Shown: piece by piece, positions 1 through 8,763 of the stretch
Layout: each line of letters starts with the position of its first letter
Position numbering within the stretch: position 1 is the stretch's first letter
Assembly: GCA_949287985.1 (NCBI GenBank)
Contig: CASEIN010000031.1
Location: 17,466-81,465, forward strand
From: Mucispirillum schaedleri
GTDB taxonomy: Bacteria > Chrysiogenota > Deferribacteres > Deferribacterales > Mucispirillaceae
Reading direction: 5' to 3'
Length of the DNA: 64,000 nt
The notes under the pieces: model-generated
Databases searched by the model: none
Seen by the model: only the letters and a program-made list of their open reading frames with translations
Told to the model about the DNA's origin: nothing
Made by a program: the position numbers and the translations under genes

Positions 1-7
1 TCAAAAC

Positions 8-2335
8 ATGAATTTATTTTCAATGACACCAACAGTTAATGCAGGCAGAAACCAAGGTGCATTAAGTTCAGCTATAAAAAATCTTTCATCAGGTTTACAA
101 ATAAACAAATTTATGGACAATCCATCAAGAATGTCTATATCTGAAAAAATGAGAGGTTTTATTTTAGGACTTCAAACATCATCTCAAAACGCTCAAGATG
201 GTATATCATATCTTCAAACTGCAGAAGGTGCTACTAATGAAATTACAAGCATGCTTCAAAGAATGAGAGAATTAGCAGTGGAAGGTTCAAATGGTGTATA
301 TACTGCTAATGACAGGCTTGAAATCCAAAAAGAAATTGACCAATTAAAAGAAGAAATTGACAGAATTTCTGATACAACACAATTTAACACTAAAAAATTA
401 ATCAATGGTGATTCTAGTGGTGCATGGAATTCTGGAACAGATAAAATAAGTGCAGTTATTAATGGCACAGTAGCAGATGGCAACTATGACATTAATGTAA
501 ATGTTAAACCTGGACAAAACCAAGTTCAGTCATCACAAATCTTCACATTAAGAGAAGGCGAACTTGGTGCATATATAAGCAATAAAGGCACAACAAACAT
601 TGGTTCAGTAATAGATCCAGAAGAATTAAACATGCCAAATCCAGCATCAGCAGGTTATACTGTAACAGTAAGCAACCCAACTGATGGTGGAGCAGCAGGA
701 ACTATAATATCAGCTTCAATGAGCTATGTAAACAGCTATCAACAAGATGGCTCTACAATGGCTTTTGGAAACATTACAGCAGTTACTACTAACGAAAGCG
801 GTTACTTTTTAGTAGAATTTCCAGAAAGTAACTCTCAAGCTTCAGCTGGTGCTACTTTTAGAGTGAAATTTATATCAGCAGAAACTGGTGATGAAGGTGC
901 TTGGGTAGAATACACTACAGCAGATGGTAAATTAACTGGTGATTATAACTCAAATGGTTTTAATTTACAGTTTGAAATTCCAATGCTTGCTGGAGCAACA
1001 GAAGTAAAAGGTGGCGATAAATTCTTATTTAACGTATCAGACTTTAAAGGCACAGCAAATGGTGATGATTTATTAGCTCAAGGTGGTGGTGCAATACAAG
1101 TTAGTGCAAATGGTGTTACAGGACCAACAATAGTATATAACACACCAAACTCATTAACAAAAGAAGATAACCAAAACGGTATTGAAGAAACTAATGATGT
1201 AACAGTTCATATAGTATCTTTAGATCCAGAAACTGGTTATGTATCACAAGGTGAGATGACTTTAGGTTTTGAAGAAAAAGTAGGTGGTGCAACACAATCT
1301 GGAAACACAACTATTAACTTAAGAACAACTGGCCAAGCAGCAACTTCAACTACAAGGCTTTCAGAACTTGCAAACTTTGTAGATGAAAATGGTGTAGAAC
1401 TTTTTGCAAACACTCAAGAGCTTACAATTTACGGTAATAACAATAAAGTAACAATTTACTTAGAAGGAGATGATACATTACAAGACTTCGTAGATAAATT
1501 AACAACTGCTATTACAAAAGATTTAGGTATGGGCAGTGGTTTAACAGAAGTAGACAAAAGGCTTGTAAACTTTAATGAAGTAGAAGGTGTTGGTTTTGGA
1601 GTAGTTCCAGGAACAATGATTCTTCAATCTGCATTAACTGGTAAAACTGGTGAGCTTTCATTTACTGGAACGCAAAAATTAATGGACGCATTAGGTCTTG
1701 AAGCAGTGCAGCAATCAAGCCAAAATATACAAACTATTACAGCAAAAGATAACTTAACAGGTGTTGTAATCGGCGAAAGAATTACTAGTAATTCAAGAGT
1801 TACAGATGTTATTCCAGGTATTGATTTAATAGTAGATTCAAGAACTGGTGTAGATGCAATCTATAACGAAGGAACTGGTAAAATTGATTTTATGCCAAGC
1901 AACAGGCTTGAAAACAAAAACTTAAATATCCATGTGGTAGATGCAAGAACAGAAATTCAAGTAGGTACAGAAAAAGGTGAAAAATTAGATGTATCACTTC
2001 CTGCTCTTAACACAATGGCATTAGGAATTAGTAATACTAATATTAATACACAAGATGATGCACAAAGAGCAATTACAGAAATTGATAATGCATTAACTAA
2101 AGTTGTATCTGTTAGAGCAAAAATTGGTGCAAATGTTAACAGACTTGAAAGCACTGTGAATACATTAGCTACTGCAGAGGAAAATACTGTTGCAAGTGAA
2201 TCAAGAATAAGAGATACAAACATAGCAAAAGAAACAACAGCTATGACAGCAGCACAGGTGGCATATCAAGCAAATATTTCACTGCTTGCACAAGCTAACC
2301 AAATACCAGCAATAGCAATGCAATTATTAAGATAA
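8..2335 (+). CDS. Flagellin, large form with long central insertion
   Basis: Structural subunit of the flagellar filament, exported by the flagellar type III apparatus. Residues 1-140 are a typical flagellin N-terminal D0/D1 helical region, with NLSSGLQIN and ISEKMRG. The last 90 or so residues form the matching C-terminal D1/D0 helix ending in AIAMQLLR. Between them lie about 550 residues of beta-rich, Gly/Thr/Asn-rich sequence, which makes the protein (775 aa) much longer than a minimal flagellin of about 270-300 aa. The D1 segment recognised by TLR5 in other bacteria is conserved (LQRMRELAVEGSNG, residues 83-96). The start lies only 7 bases into the window, so its ribosome binding site and promoter (probably sigma-28) are out of view. 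No terminator is visible before the next small gene. Confidence 0.95.
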   Translation: MNLFSMTPTVNAGRNQGALSSAIKNLSSGLQINKFMDNPSRMSISEKMRGFILGLQTSSQNAQDGISYLQTAEGATNEITSMLQRMRELAVEGSNGVYTANDRLEIQKEIDQLKEEIDRISDTTQFNTKKLINGDSSGAWNSGTDKISAVINGTVADGNYDINVNVKPGQNQVQSSQIFTLREGELGAYISNKGTTNIGSVIDPEELNMPNPASAGYTVTVSNPTDGGAAGTIISASMSYVNSYQQDGSTMAFGNITAVTTNESGYFLVEFPESNSQASAGATFRVKFISAETGDEGAWVEYTTADGKLTGDYNSNGFNLQFEIPMLAGATEVKGGDKFLFNVSDFKGTANGDDLLAQGGGAIQVSANGVTGPTIVYNTPNSLTKEDNQNGIEETNDVTVHIVSLDPETGYVSQGEMTLGFEEKVGGATQSGNTTINLRTTGQAATSTTRLSELANFVDENGVELFANTQELTIYGNNNKVTIYLEGDDTLQDFVDKLTTAITKDLGMGSGLTEVDKRLVNFNEVEGVGFGVVPGTMILQSALTGKTGELSFTGTQKLMDALGLEAVQQSSQNIQTITAKDNLTGVVIGERITSNSRVTDVIPGIDLIVDSRTGVDAIYNEGTGKIDFMPSNRLENKNLNIHVVDARTEIQVGTEKGEKLDVSLPALNTMALGISNTNINTQDDAQRAITEIDNALTKVVSVRAKIGANVNRLESTVNTLATAEENTVASESRIRDTNIAKETTAMTAAQVAYQANISLLAQANQIPAIAMQLLR

Positions 2336-2391
2336 TAAATAAAAAAATATAAAATATGATGCAGCGAACATAGCACATGAGGAGAGGCATT

Positions 2392-2565
2392 ATGGCAGCT
2401 TTAAACATTAACAAAAACGAACAAATTGGCGGAAAATCACAACTTACTAAACTTTATGAAATCATGAGAGAAACAATGGAACAAGGTTTTTATGGTTCTG
2501 TTGAAGTAAAATTTGAAGCAGGTAAAGTTACTATCATTAAAAAAACTGAATCTATAAAAATCTAG
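2392..2565 (+). CDS. Small YezD-like protein (DUF2292 type)
   Basis: A 57-residue cytoplasmic protein of unknown function. Its second half (FYGSVEVKFEAGKVTIIKKTE) matches the pattern I know from the YezD/DUF2292 family: a short helix, then a beta hairpin carrying YGSVE and GKV. I place the start at 2392 because GAGGAGAGG lies just before it; an in-frame ATG at 2377 would put that ribosome binding site inside the gene. It follows the flagellin gene by 56 bases with no terminator between, so it may be cotranscribed. A strong terminator follows at 2671. The family assignment is from memory of the motif and is moderately sure. Confidence 0.7.
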   Translation: MAALNINKNEQIGGKSQLTKLYEIMRETMEQGFYGSVEVKFEAGKVTIIKKTESIKI

Positions 2566-2670
2566 TGATATAAAGATTAAAAAAGTTTTTTTTAACTTGG
2601 CGGTTAAGGATATTATTTGATTATACGAAACTATTAAGCTCATTAATAGATTAAAACAATGCTCAAAACA

Positions 2671-2704
2671 AAAAATGCAGGGCGAAAGCCCTGCATTTTT
2701 TTTA
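2671..2704 (+). terminator. Rho-independent terminator
   Basis: AAAATGCAGGGC, a GAAA tetraloop, then GCCCTGCATTTT and further T residues. The stem is perfect and GC-rich with a U-tract on the plus strand, so it closes the flagellin/YezD transcript. Confidence 0.92.
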
Positions 2705-2754
2705 TATAAATTTTCAATAAAATAACACTAAAAAATTATCAAAATATAATAAGA

Positions 2755-2783
2755 TTGACAATTACTGCTACAACTTATAACAT
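2755..2783 (+). promoter_or_regulatory. Putative sigma-70 promoter for the secreted paralogue operon
   Basis: A consensus TTGACA lies at 2755-2760. Possible -10 boxes are TATAAC at 2776 (15-base spacer) or TAACAT at 2778 (17-base spacer). It sits directly upstream of the first paralogue, which has an AAAAGGAG ribosome binding site before its start at 2807. Confidence 0.5.
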
Positions 2784-2806
2784 GCTATAAAAAAAAGGAG
2801 ATTATA

Positions 2807-3649
2807 ATGAAAAAAATAAGTTTTATAATTATACTGTTTTGTTCAATTTATAGTTATGCAAAAGCAGATGATTTTCAAGAAATTAAATCAGCAATGAGTG
2901 GACCTTGTGAATATGTTACAGAAGATGGCAAAAATGAAAAACTTGGTGAATATATATATAGTAATTTATGTGCAGCAGTTTATAAAACAAATATAAATGA
3001 TTTGGATAAGGCATATACGGCTTATAAAAAATATTTAAAGGATAATCAAGATTTTGCAGATAATATTTTAAAACATTTGCCAGATGAAGCACCAAAAAAA
3101 AGAAAAGATAAAAATAAAATACACCTTAGATTTATGTATAATGATGTAGATTTTAATTTATTACTTTTAAAAAAATCAGACGGAATATATGTATATGATT
3201 ATACAAAAATATGGTATTTAAGACAAGTTTTTGGAGGAGATAGTCAGCCTAGAAAAATTAATGATAAATTATCAGTAATAGAAAGCGGCAGTAAATTTGT
3301 AGGGAAAAATTTAATAAGTAAAGATTCAAATTTAGTAATAAAAAATGCATATTACTTCCAAGATAATGTGAATTATAAAAAATTTATAGTAAATACTAAC
3401 AGCATGGAAGAAGCATATAAGATTATAAGAGAGTATGCACTATCAAATGACCCATATTTAAATGATTATGCTCCAGAAGATTTACTTGCAACATATCCAA
3501 AAACACTTGATGAAAATAAAGCAACAAAAAGGATAAGTGATGATTATGTTATAACAGAGCTTTTATTAGGCGTAGTTGATAATAGTGTGTTAACTTTTAA
3601 AAAAGATGGTGATGTAATTTATGCAGAAGGAGAGATTGCTCAACCATAA
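2807..3649 (+). CDS. Secreted protein, first of three tandem paralogues
   Basis: 280 residues with an N-terminal signal peptide (hydrophobic stretch to about residue 20, likely cleavage after YAKA), so probably periplasmic or surface exposed. I recognise no family. Features shared with the next two genes are a Cys pair about 20 residues apart near the mature N-terminus, a D-K-D-K-N-K-I-H block before a short beta-rich segment ending in GIYVYD, and a motif S-D-D-Y-V-x-T-E near the C-terminus. The Cys pair probably forms a disulfide. AAAAAGGAGATTATA precedes the start and is repeated almost exactly before both downstream copies, showing that each duplicated unit included its own ribosome binding site. 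This copy is the most divergent of the three. Confidence 0.75.
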   Translation: MKKISFIIILFCSIYSYAKADDFQEIKSAMSGPCEYVTEDGKNEKLGEYIYSNLCAAVYKTNINDLDKAYTAYKKYLKDNQDFADNILKHLPDEAPKKRKDKNKIHLRFMYNDVDFNLLLLKKSDGIYVYDYTKIWYLRQVFGGDSQPRKINDKLSVIESGSKFVGKNLISKDSNLVIKNAYYFQDNVNYKKFIVNTNSMEEAYKIIREYALSNDPYLNDYAPEDLLATYPKTLDENKATKRISDDYVITELLLGVVDNSVLTFKKDGDVIYAEGEIAQP

Positions 3650-3671
3650 TATATAAAAAAAGGAGATTATA

Positions 3672-4490
3672 ATGAAAAAGCTCAGTTTTATTTTTATACT
3701 GTTTTTGGCAGTAAATAGCTATGCACAAGAAAGTAAATTTAAAGAGTTAGATGGCTATGGTCTTTCAAGCGAAAAAAGTTGCAGTTATAAAACAAAAGAA
3801 GGCAAAACTGGTGTAGAGTTAGGCAGTAATATTTGTGTTCGTGTATATAAAACAGATATAAAAGATTTAGATAAAGCATATGAAGAGTACATAAAAGAAA
3901 ATGAACATAAAGAGTTATTTGCTAAACTATCAAAAAAGGCACCAGAAAAACAAAAAGATAAAAATAAAATACATATAAGGATTTCATATAGAGGTGTAGA
4001 TTATAATATATTATTTGAGAAAAAAGATGATGGCATATATGTATATGACCATACTATGTTATGGCTGCCATATGAACTAGTAGGTAGAGATAAGCCAGTA
4101 TATAGTGATGATAAAATAAAAGTATATAGAGGAAGCAGCCTGCAGGTAGGAAAAGATTATATCAATACTGTATCAAATGTATTAGTAAAGAATGTATATG
4201 TTGCATTTGAATATAATGATTTTTATGAGTTTGAAGTAAATACAACAAGTATGGAAGAAGCTTATAAATACATAAGAAAATATTTTATTCAAGATAGTGG
4301 CTATGGTTATGGTGATGAAGTAATTAACGATTATTTCCCTGAAACACTTTCTTCAAACAAAGCTACAGAGAAAATCAGCGATGATTATGTAACAACAGAA
4401 TTAGGTATTGGTGAAGTTGATGTAAGTGTTATAGAATTAAAAAGAAATGGAAATATGATTTATGGTGCAACTTCTGTTGCTCAACCATAA
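3672..4490 (+). CDS. Secreted protein, second of three tandem paralogues
   Basis: 272 residues; the signal peptide MKKLSFIFILFLAVNSYA is identical to that of the third copy. It keeps the conserved Cys pair, the KDKNKIHIR block, GIYVYD and the C-terminal ISDDYVTTE segment. It begins 22 bases after the first paralogue, behind a copy of the same AAAAAAGGAGATTATA leader, so the three are almost certainly one operon. No known domain is recognised. Near identity of the first 70 or so nucleotides with the third copy points to a recent duplication or gene conversion between copies 2 and 3. Confidence 0.75.
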   Translation: MKKLSFIFILFLAVNSYAQESKFKELDGYGLSSEKSCSYKTKEGKTGVELGSNICVRVYKTDIKDLDKAYEEYIKENEHKELFAKLSKKAPEKQKDKNKIHIRISYRGVDYNILFEKKDDGIYVYDHTMLWLPYELVGRDKPVYSDDKIKVYRGSSLQVGKDYINTVSNVLVKNVYVAFEYNDFYEFEVNTTSMEEAYKYIRKYFIQDSGYGYGDEVINDYFPETLSSNKATEKISDDYVTTELGIGEVDVSVIELKRNGNMIYGATSVAQP

Positions 4491-4512
4491 TATATAAAAA
4501 AGGGAGATTATA

Positions 4513-5298
4513 ATGAAAAAGTTAAGTTTTATTTTTATACTGTTTTTGGCGGTAAATAGCTATGCACAAGAAAGCAAATTTAAAAAATTAGAAGGCTATG
4601 ATATTTTTAATGAAAAAGGCTGCAGTTATACTACACAAGATGGCAAAGAGAATGTTGCATTAGAAAGTACATTATGTGTATCTGTATATAAAGCAGATAT
4701 TAAAGATTTAGATGAGGCATATGACACATTTAGAAAAGAAAATATGTTTCATCAAGATTATTTACCAGAAAAAGCACCAGTTAAAAGAAAAGATAAAAAT
4801 AAAATACATATAAGACTAAAAAGTAATGGTGCAGATTATAATATATTATTTGAGAAAAAAGATAATGGAGTATATGTTTACAGCCATTTAGGCTTGATAA
4901 GTAATAAAGACAGCATTGGCGAAGAAAAGGCAGAATATGAAAGCGATAAACTGAAATATTATGAAACAAGAAGTATGCTTGTTGGGGAAAATTTAAAAAA
5001 TACAGTATCAGGTGTAGTTATTCAAAAAGCCTACAGCTTAAAAGATAGTATATATTATCATATATATGAAGTAAATACATCAGATATTGATGAGGCATAT
5101 AAAATAATTAATGAATTTAGAAATAAAAAATATAATACAAATTACCCATTAACACTTGATAAAAATAAAAACACAAAACGTATAAATAGTGATTATGTTA
5201 CTACTGATTATGATGTTATGGAAGTTGGTATTTATACATTAGAGCTTAAAAAACAGGGTAATAAGGTAATAGGTGTAGTAGAAATCACAGGCAATTAG
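4513..5298 (+). CDS. Secreted protein, third of three tandem paralogues
   Basis: 261 residues, same architecture as the preceding two: signal peptide ending NSYA, paired Cys residues, KDKNKIHIR block, GVYVYS, and a NSDYVTT segment near the C-terminus. It lies 22 bases after the second paralogue behind the same ribosome binding site leader. The middle part is shorter and more diverged than in copy 2. Function unknown; I infer an envelope or secreted role only from the signal peptide and the Cys pair. No terminator follows directly; the repeat-rich gap begins here. Confidence 0.75.
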   Translation: MKKLSFIFILFLAVNSYAQESKFKKLEGYDIFNEKGCSYTTQDGKENVALESTLCVSVYKADIKDLDEAYDTFRKENMFHQDYLPEKAPVKRKDKNKIHIRLKSNGADYNILFEKKDNGVYVYSHLGLISNKDSIGEEKAEYESDKLKYYETRSMLVGENLKNTVSGVVIQKAYSLKDSIYYHIYEVNTSDIDEAYKIINEFRNKKYNTNYPLTLDKNKNTKRINSDYVTTDYDVMEVGIYTLELKKQGNKVIGVVEITGN

Positions 5299-5414
5299 AT
5301 AAAAAGCTTATAAATATATGGCTGAAAAATGATTATATAAGTGAAATATATAAGCTATTTAAGCGATTATATTTAGTGAGCAACAAGGAACTTGTTTCCG
5401 TAGTTGCAAAGTTT

Positions 5415-5690
5415 ACAGTAATTATATGGGGTGAATGTGAGCCACAGGATGTGGTGACTTTAGCAAGTGAGAGAGCATTTACTGCGACCGAGCGTAGATT
5501 TAAAAAATCTAAGGCGAGCGTTTTTTGCGAGGACACTTTTTCCCGACTGGGTAGGGAGGAAAAAGAAAAAGTGGCTGGGTATGACTTTATAATCACAGTA
5601 ATTATATGTGGTGAATGTGAGCCACAGGAGGTGGCGACTTTAGCAAGCGAGAGAGCATTTATTGCGACCGAGCGGAGATTTAAAAAATCC
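5415..5690 (+). repeat. 96-base direct repeat, two copies exactly 180 bases apart
   Basis: Copies at 5415-5510 and 5595-5690 differ at 7 positions by my count. Each contains a small hairpin GCCAC-N5-GTGGY (5441-5455 and 5621-5635). The last pair is G-U in copy 1 and G-C in copy 2, a change that preserves pairing and hints at a functional RNA stem. Each ends in GATTTAAAAAATC. I expect further copies elsewhere in the genome but cannot test it here. Confidence 0.75.
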
Positions 5691-5707
5691 ACGGACGGAT
5701 TTTTTAA
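5680..5707 (+). terminator. Terminator-like hairpin closing the repeat element
   Basis: TTAAAAAATCC, a 6-base loop, then GGATTTTTTAA: an 11-base perfect stem whose 3' arm contains a run of six T. It could end a plus-strand transcript that reads through the direct repeats. Confidence 0.55.
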
Positions 5708-5737
5708 TAAAAGTTTAAATAGATTTTAATGGACTCC

Positions 5738-5788
5738 CTGCCTGTTTCTAAGCTAAATTGGCGGTTGCTTATAAAATGAAACAGGCAG
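5738..5788. repeat. Inverted repeat, 11-base arms
   Basis: CTGCCTGTTTC at 5738-5748 pairs perfectly with GAAACAGGCAG at 5778-5788 across a 29-base loop. No T-tract follows, so it is not an ordinary terminator. The loop contains TTGGCGGTT, which also occurs in the gap at 2597. Confidence 0.5.
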
Positions 5789-5879
5789 AGGATAATTCCA
5801 TTGTCGGAAGGATATTATTATGTTATGCGAAAAAAGCAATCAAAATAAATGCATAAAGAAAAGTTTGGCGGAAATCTCT

Positions 5880-6101
5880 CTATGCACTAGCCATATTAAG
5901 GCTTTCTAATCGCTCCAACGCCTCTTTCGAAATGATAACTTTATCCATAGCCATAGAAGTATCGTCAGATGAATTTTTAGGTTCACCTACTTTTTCACCT
6001 TTTACAAGCTTAGATAGTTCAGAAACACTTTGTTCATTTTTTGCAGCAGCAGTATAAGCTGCATACTGGTTTGAAGTAGATATCATTAAAGAATCTGTCA
6101 T
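5880..6101 (-). CDS. Small hypothetical protein, 73 aa
   Basis: A short, hydrophilic protein rich in Ala, Ser and Lys, with a probable C-terminal amphipathic helix (VIISKEALERLESL). I recognise no family. Bacterial genomes often carry small proteins of this style near flagellar genes, but nothing in the sequence proves such a role. The start is placed at 6101 because AAGAGGTG lies six bases upstream; the longer frame to 6143 has no ribosome binding site. It is transcribed towards the repeat gap and is divergent from the ABC-F gene. Confidence 0.6.
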   Translation of the reverse strand: MTDSLMISTSNQYAAYTAAAKNEQSVSELSKLVKGEKVGEPKNSSDDTSMAMDKVIISKEALERLESLNMASA

Positions 6102-6190
6102 TATAACACCTCTTTTAACTTCCCAATAGCTTACGCAAAACATATAGCAATCAACATGCCAAAAAAAACACTTGCCAAAATAAGAAAAAA

Positions 6191-8041
6191 ATGAAAAATA
6201 TTCCTATGGTTAGTTTTGATAATGTATCTAAAAGTTATGGTGCAAGAGTTTTATTTGAAAATGTTACCTTTAATATAAATAAAGGTGAACGTATAGGGCT
6301 TGTTGGTAGAAATGGATATGGTAAGACCACATTAATGCGTATTATTACAGGGGAAGAATCTGCAGATGATGGCAAAGTATCTATTCCTAAAAATTATAAA
6401 ATAGGTTTTTTAAAGCAGCATATAAGTTTTAGTAAAAATAAAGTTGTAGAAGAAGTAATGCTTGGCTTAAAAGAAGATGAGAAAGACCAAAGGTGGAAAG
6501 CTGAAAAAATCCTTTCTGGGCTTGGTTTTTCTGCTGATGATATGGAAAAAGACCCTGCATCATTTTCTGGTGGTTACCAAGTCCGTATTACTTTAGCACA
6601 AACTCTGCTTTCTTCCCCTGACCTTTTACTTTTAGATGAGCCTACTAACTATCTTGATATTGTTTCAATTAGGTGGCTAAAAAGTTTTTTAAACACATGG
6701 AAAGGTGAGTTATTATTAATTACTCACGACAGGCAGTTTATGGACGATGTAGTTACTCATATTGCAGGAATCCACAGAAGTAAGGTTAGAAAAATTGCTG
6801 GTAAAACAGATAAATTTTATGAGCAGATTGCCCGTGATGAAGAAATTTATGAAAAAACTAGAATAAATGATGAGCAAAAACGAAAAGAATTAGAGCAGTA
6901 TATTACAAGGTTTAGGGCAAAAGCACGGCTTGCTGGTCTTGTGCAAAGCCGTATTAAAACATTAAATAAAATGGAGAAAAAGGAAAAACTTGAAGCCATT
7001 AAAAATCTAGAGTTTTCTTTTAAGTATAAATCTATTACATCAAAACAAATAATGAGGGCGGAAAATATTTCTTTTTCATATGATGGAAAAAATTGTCTAG
7101 TTAAAGATTTATCTATAATAATAGGTAGTGAGGATAAAATTGCAGTAATAGGAAAAAATGGTAGAGGAAAATCTACACTTTTAAAATTATTTGCTGGAAT
7201 ATTAAGCCCACAAAGTGGTAATATAATATATCATACAGGTTGTGCAAAAGGGTATTATGAGCAGACAAATGTATCAAGTTTAAATCCTGAAAGCACAATT
7301 GAGGAAGAAATACAGTCAGTATCTGATACTTTTGATAGAACATATGTAAGAAATATATGTGGCAGCATGCTTTTTAGCCAAGATGATGCATTAAAGAAAA
7401 TAAAAGTTTTATCAGGTGGTGAAAAAAGCAGGGTAATGCTTGGTAAGATTATTGCAAGCCCATTAAATGTTTTAATGCTTGATGAGCCTACAAACCATCT
7501 TGATATGGACGCATGTGATTCTTTAATAGAAGCTGTTGATAATTTTGAAGGTGCTGTTATAATGGTAACACACAATGAAATGTTTTTACATGCGCTTGCA
7601 AACAGGCTTATTGTGTTTCAAGATGAATATCCATATATATTCGAAGGCACTTATGAAGAATTTTTAGAAAAAGAAGGCTGGAAAGAAGAAGGTGGAGCAA
7701 AAGAAAAAGAAGTAAAAACAAAAGTTACTAAAAAAGATGCCAGAAAATTACGCAGTGAAATAATTTCAGAAAGAAATAAAGTGGTTAAGCCATTAGAGGA
7801 AAAATCAACTGCTTTAGAAAACAGCATTAGTGAATATGAAGAAGAAGTAAGTAAGCTTAATGAATTATTAATAGAGGCATCATCTAATAATCAAGGTGAA
7901 TTAATTGGAGAGTATGGTAAAAGATTATCTGAATTAAATAAATTAATAGATGATGCTTTTGAAGAATTAGATAAAATAGTGCAGGAACTAGAAATTAAGA
8001 AAAAAGATTACGATGAAAAATTAAATAAAATAGAAGAATAA
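6191..8041 (+). CDS. ABC-F family ATPase (ribosome-associated type)
   Basis: 616-residue soluble protein with two ABC domains in tandem and no membrane segments, the ABC-F layout of proteins that act on the ribosome (EttA, Uup, YheS). Domain 1 has Walker A GRNGYGKT (residues 39-46), an FSGGYQ signature and Walker B LLLLDEPTN. Domain 2 has GKNGRGKS, LSGGEKSR and LMLDEPTNHLD. A charged linker separates them (about 200-265), and the C-terminus (about 510-616) is a predicted coiled coil, as in Uup/YheS. I cannot assign the exact subfamily. The ribosome binding site is weak (AAGAAAAAA), and a start at codon 6 (6206) is an alternative. Confidence 0.9.
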   Translation: MKNIPMVSFDNVSKSYGARVLFENVTFNINKGERIGLVGRNGYGKTTLMRIITGEESADDGKVSIPKNYKIGFLKQHISFSKNKVVEEVMLGLKEDEKDQRWKAEKILSGLGFSADDMEKDPASFSGGYQVRITLAQTLLSSPDLLLLDEPTNYLDIVSIRWLKSFLNTWKGELLLITHDRQFMDDVVTHIAGIHRSKVRKIAGKTDKFYEQIARDEEIYEKTRINDEQKRKELEQYITRFRAKARLAGLVQSRIKTLNKMEKKEKLEAIKNLEFSFKYKSITSKQIMRAENISFSYDGKNCLVKDLSIIIGSEDKIAVIGKNGRGKSTLLKLFAGILSPQSGNIIYHTGCAKGYYEQTNVSSLNPESTIEEEIQSVSDTFDRTYVRNICGSMLFSQDDALKKIKVLSGGEKSRVMLGKIIASPLNVLMLDEPTNHLDMDACDSLIEAVDNFEGAVIMVTHNEMFLHALANRLIVFQDEYPYIFEGTYEEFLEKEGWKEEGGAKEKEVKTKVTKKDARKLRSEIISERNKVVKPLEEKSTALENSISEYEEEVSKLNELLIEASSNNQGELIGEYGKRLSELNKLIDDAFEELDKIVQELEIKKKDYDEKLNKIEE

Positions 8042-8051
8042 GGATAAAATT

Positions 8052-8759
8052 ATGAAAAAATTATTAGTTACATTATTAATGATATTATGTGCTTGCATAG
8101 TATATGCTCAAGAAAATAGTAATAATGATTTAAATGCAGATAGTGCAAAACAAGAAGAAAGTAAATCTGTTGATAATAAATCAGATACTAAAACCGTAAA
8201 GAAAAAGCCGGATTTTAATAAGAAAAAAATATCACTTGATAGAATAGATGAAAAAAAATGGTCACTGCGTCTTGGTTATGCTTATTTTTTCCCAAACAGC
8301 CAGTATGCTTCTATTTTTGCAAACAGGTTAAAAGTTGGTGGTGCTTACGATATAAATAGGTATCTTCAAGTGCAAGCAATGCTTTTTTATGCTGATGGCA
8401 GCAAAGGTTTTAATGTAAATGGAGTAAATACTAATTTTTCTGGAACAATGTATAATCTTGGTGTTGTTGTAACAGGTATGTATCCAGTAGAATTATCTAC
8501 TGGTGAGATTGCTCCATATGGAAGTTTAGGTGGTGTTTATACATTTGGTAACATGAAATCAACAGCTGGTGGCATAGAACAAAAACAAAACTTATCAGGT
8601 GGTGGCATTATTGTGCAGGCTGGTTTACAGTATAGTTTTAATGTATTTGCTTTTAGGGTTTATGGTGAATATTTACATGATTTTACACCAATAAAAATAA
8701 ATAATATAAGTAATTTATCAGGTATAAGTGTTGGTGCAGAAATAGGAGTTAAATTTTAA
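8052..8759 (+). CDS. Outer-membrane beta-barrel protein
   Basis: 235 residues: signal peptide (to about YAQ, residue 20), a hydrophilic Asn/Lys/Asp-rich linker (about 22-60), then alternating amphipathic strands with aromatic girdles that end in a terminal Phe (VGAEIGVKF), the usual barrel-assembly signal. Size and layout suggest a small eight-stranded barrel of the OmpW/OmpA type. It starts 10 bases after the ABC-F gene and ends 4 bases before radC, so it is probably cotranscribed with both. The family is inferred from pattern, not from a diagnostic motif. Confidence 0.75.
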   Translation: MKKLLVTLLMILCACIVYAQENSNNDLNADSAKQEESKSVDNKSDTKTVKKKPDFNKKKISLDRIDEKKWSLRLGYAYFFPNSQYASIFANRLKVGGAYDINRYLQVQAMLFYADGSKGFNVNGVNTNFSGTMYNLGVVVTGMYPVELSTGEIAPYGSLGGVYTFGNMKSTAGGIEQKQNLSGGGIIVQAGLQYSFNVFAFRVYGEYLHDFTPIKINNISNLSGISVGAEIGVKF

Positions 8760-8763
8760 ATAT

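Larger units (their letters stand above)
5299..5879. other. 580-base gap with direct repeats and hairpins, no convincing gene
   Basis: Richer in G+C than its surroundings and full of structure: a hairpin at 5380-5407 (GCAAC/GTTGC around GGAA/TTCC), two 96-base direct repeats, a hairpin at 5534-5573 (CACTTTTTC/GAAAAAGTG), a terminator-like stem at 5680-5707 and a long inverted repeat at 5738-5788. Open frames exist on both strands (117 and 119 codons), but neither has a credible ribosome binding site. The gap is better read as a repeat element or a structured RNA than as a protein gene. Confidence 0.6.

Noticed and set aside
5376..5729. 117-codon open frame across the direct repeats (GTG start)
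   Set aside because: It has no ribosome binding site, the opposite strand is equally open (119 codons at 5333-5692), and the sequence is dominated by hairpins and a 60-codon duplication. I treat it as a non-coding repeat.
5758..5832. Integron attC-like site or sigma-54 promoter around TTGGCGGTT
   Set aside because: The core GTTRRRY/RYYYAAC pattern of attC is missing, and the GG/GC spacing of a sigma-54 promoter does not fit.
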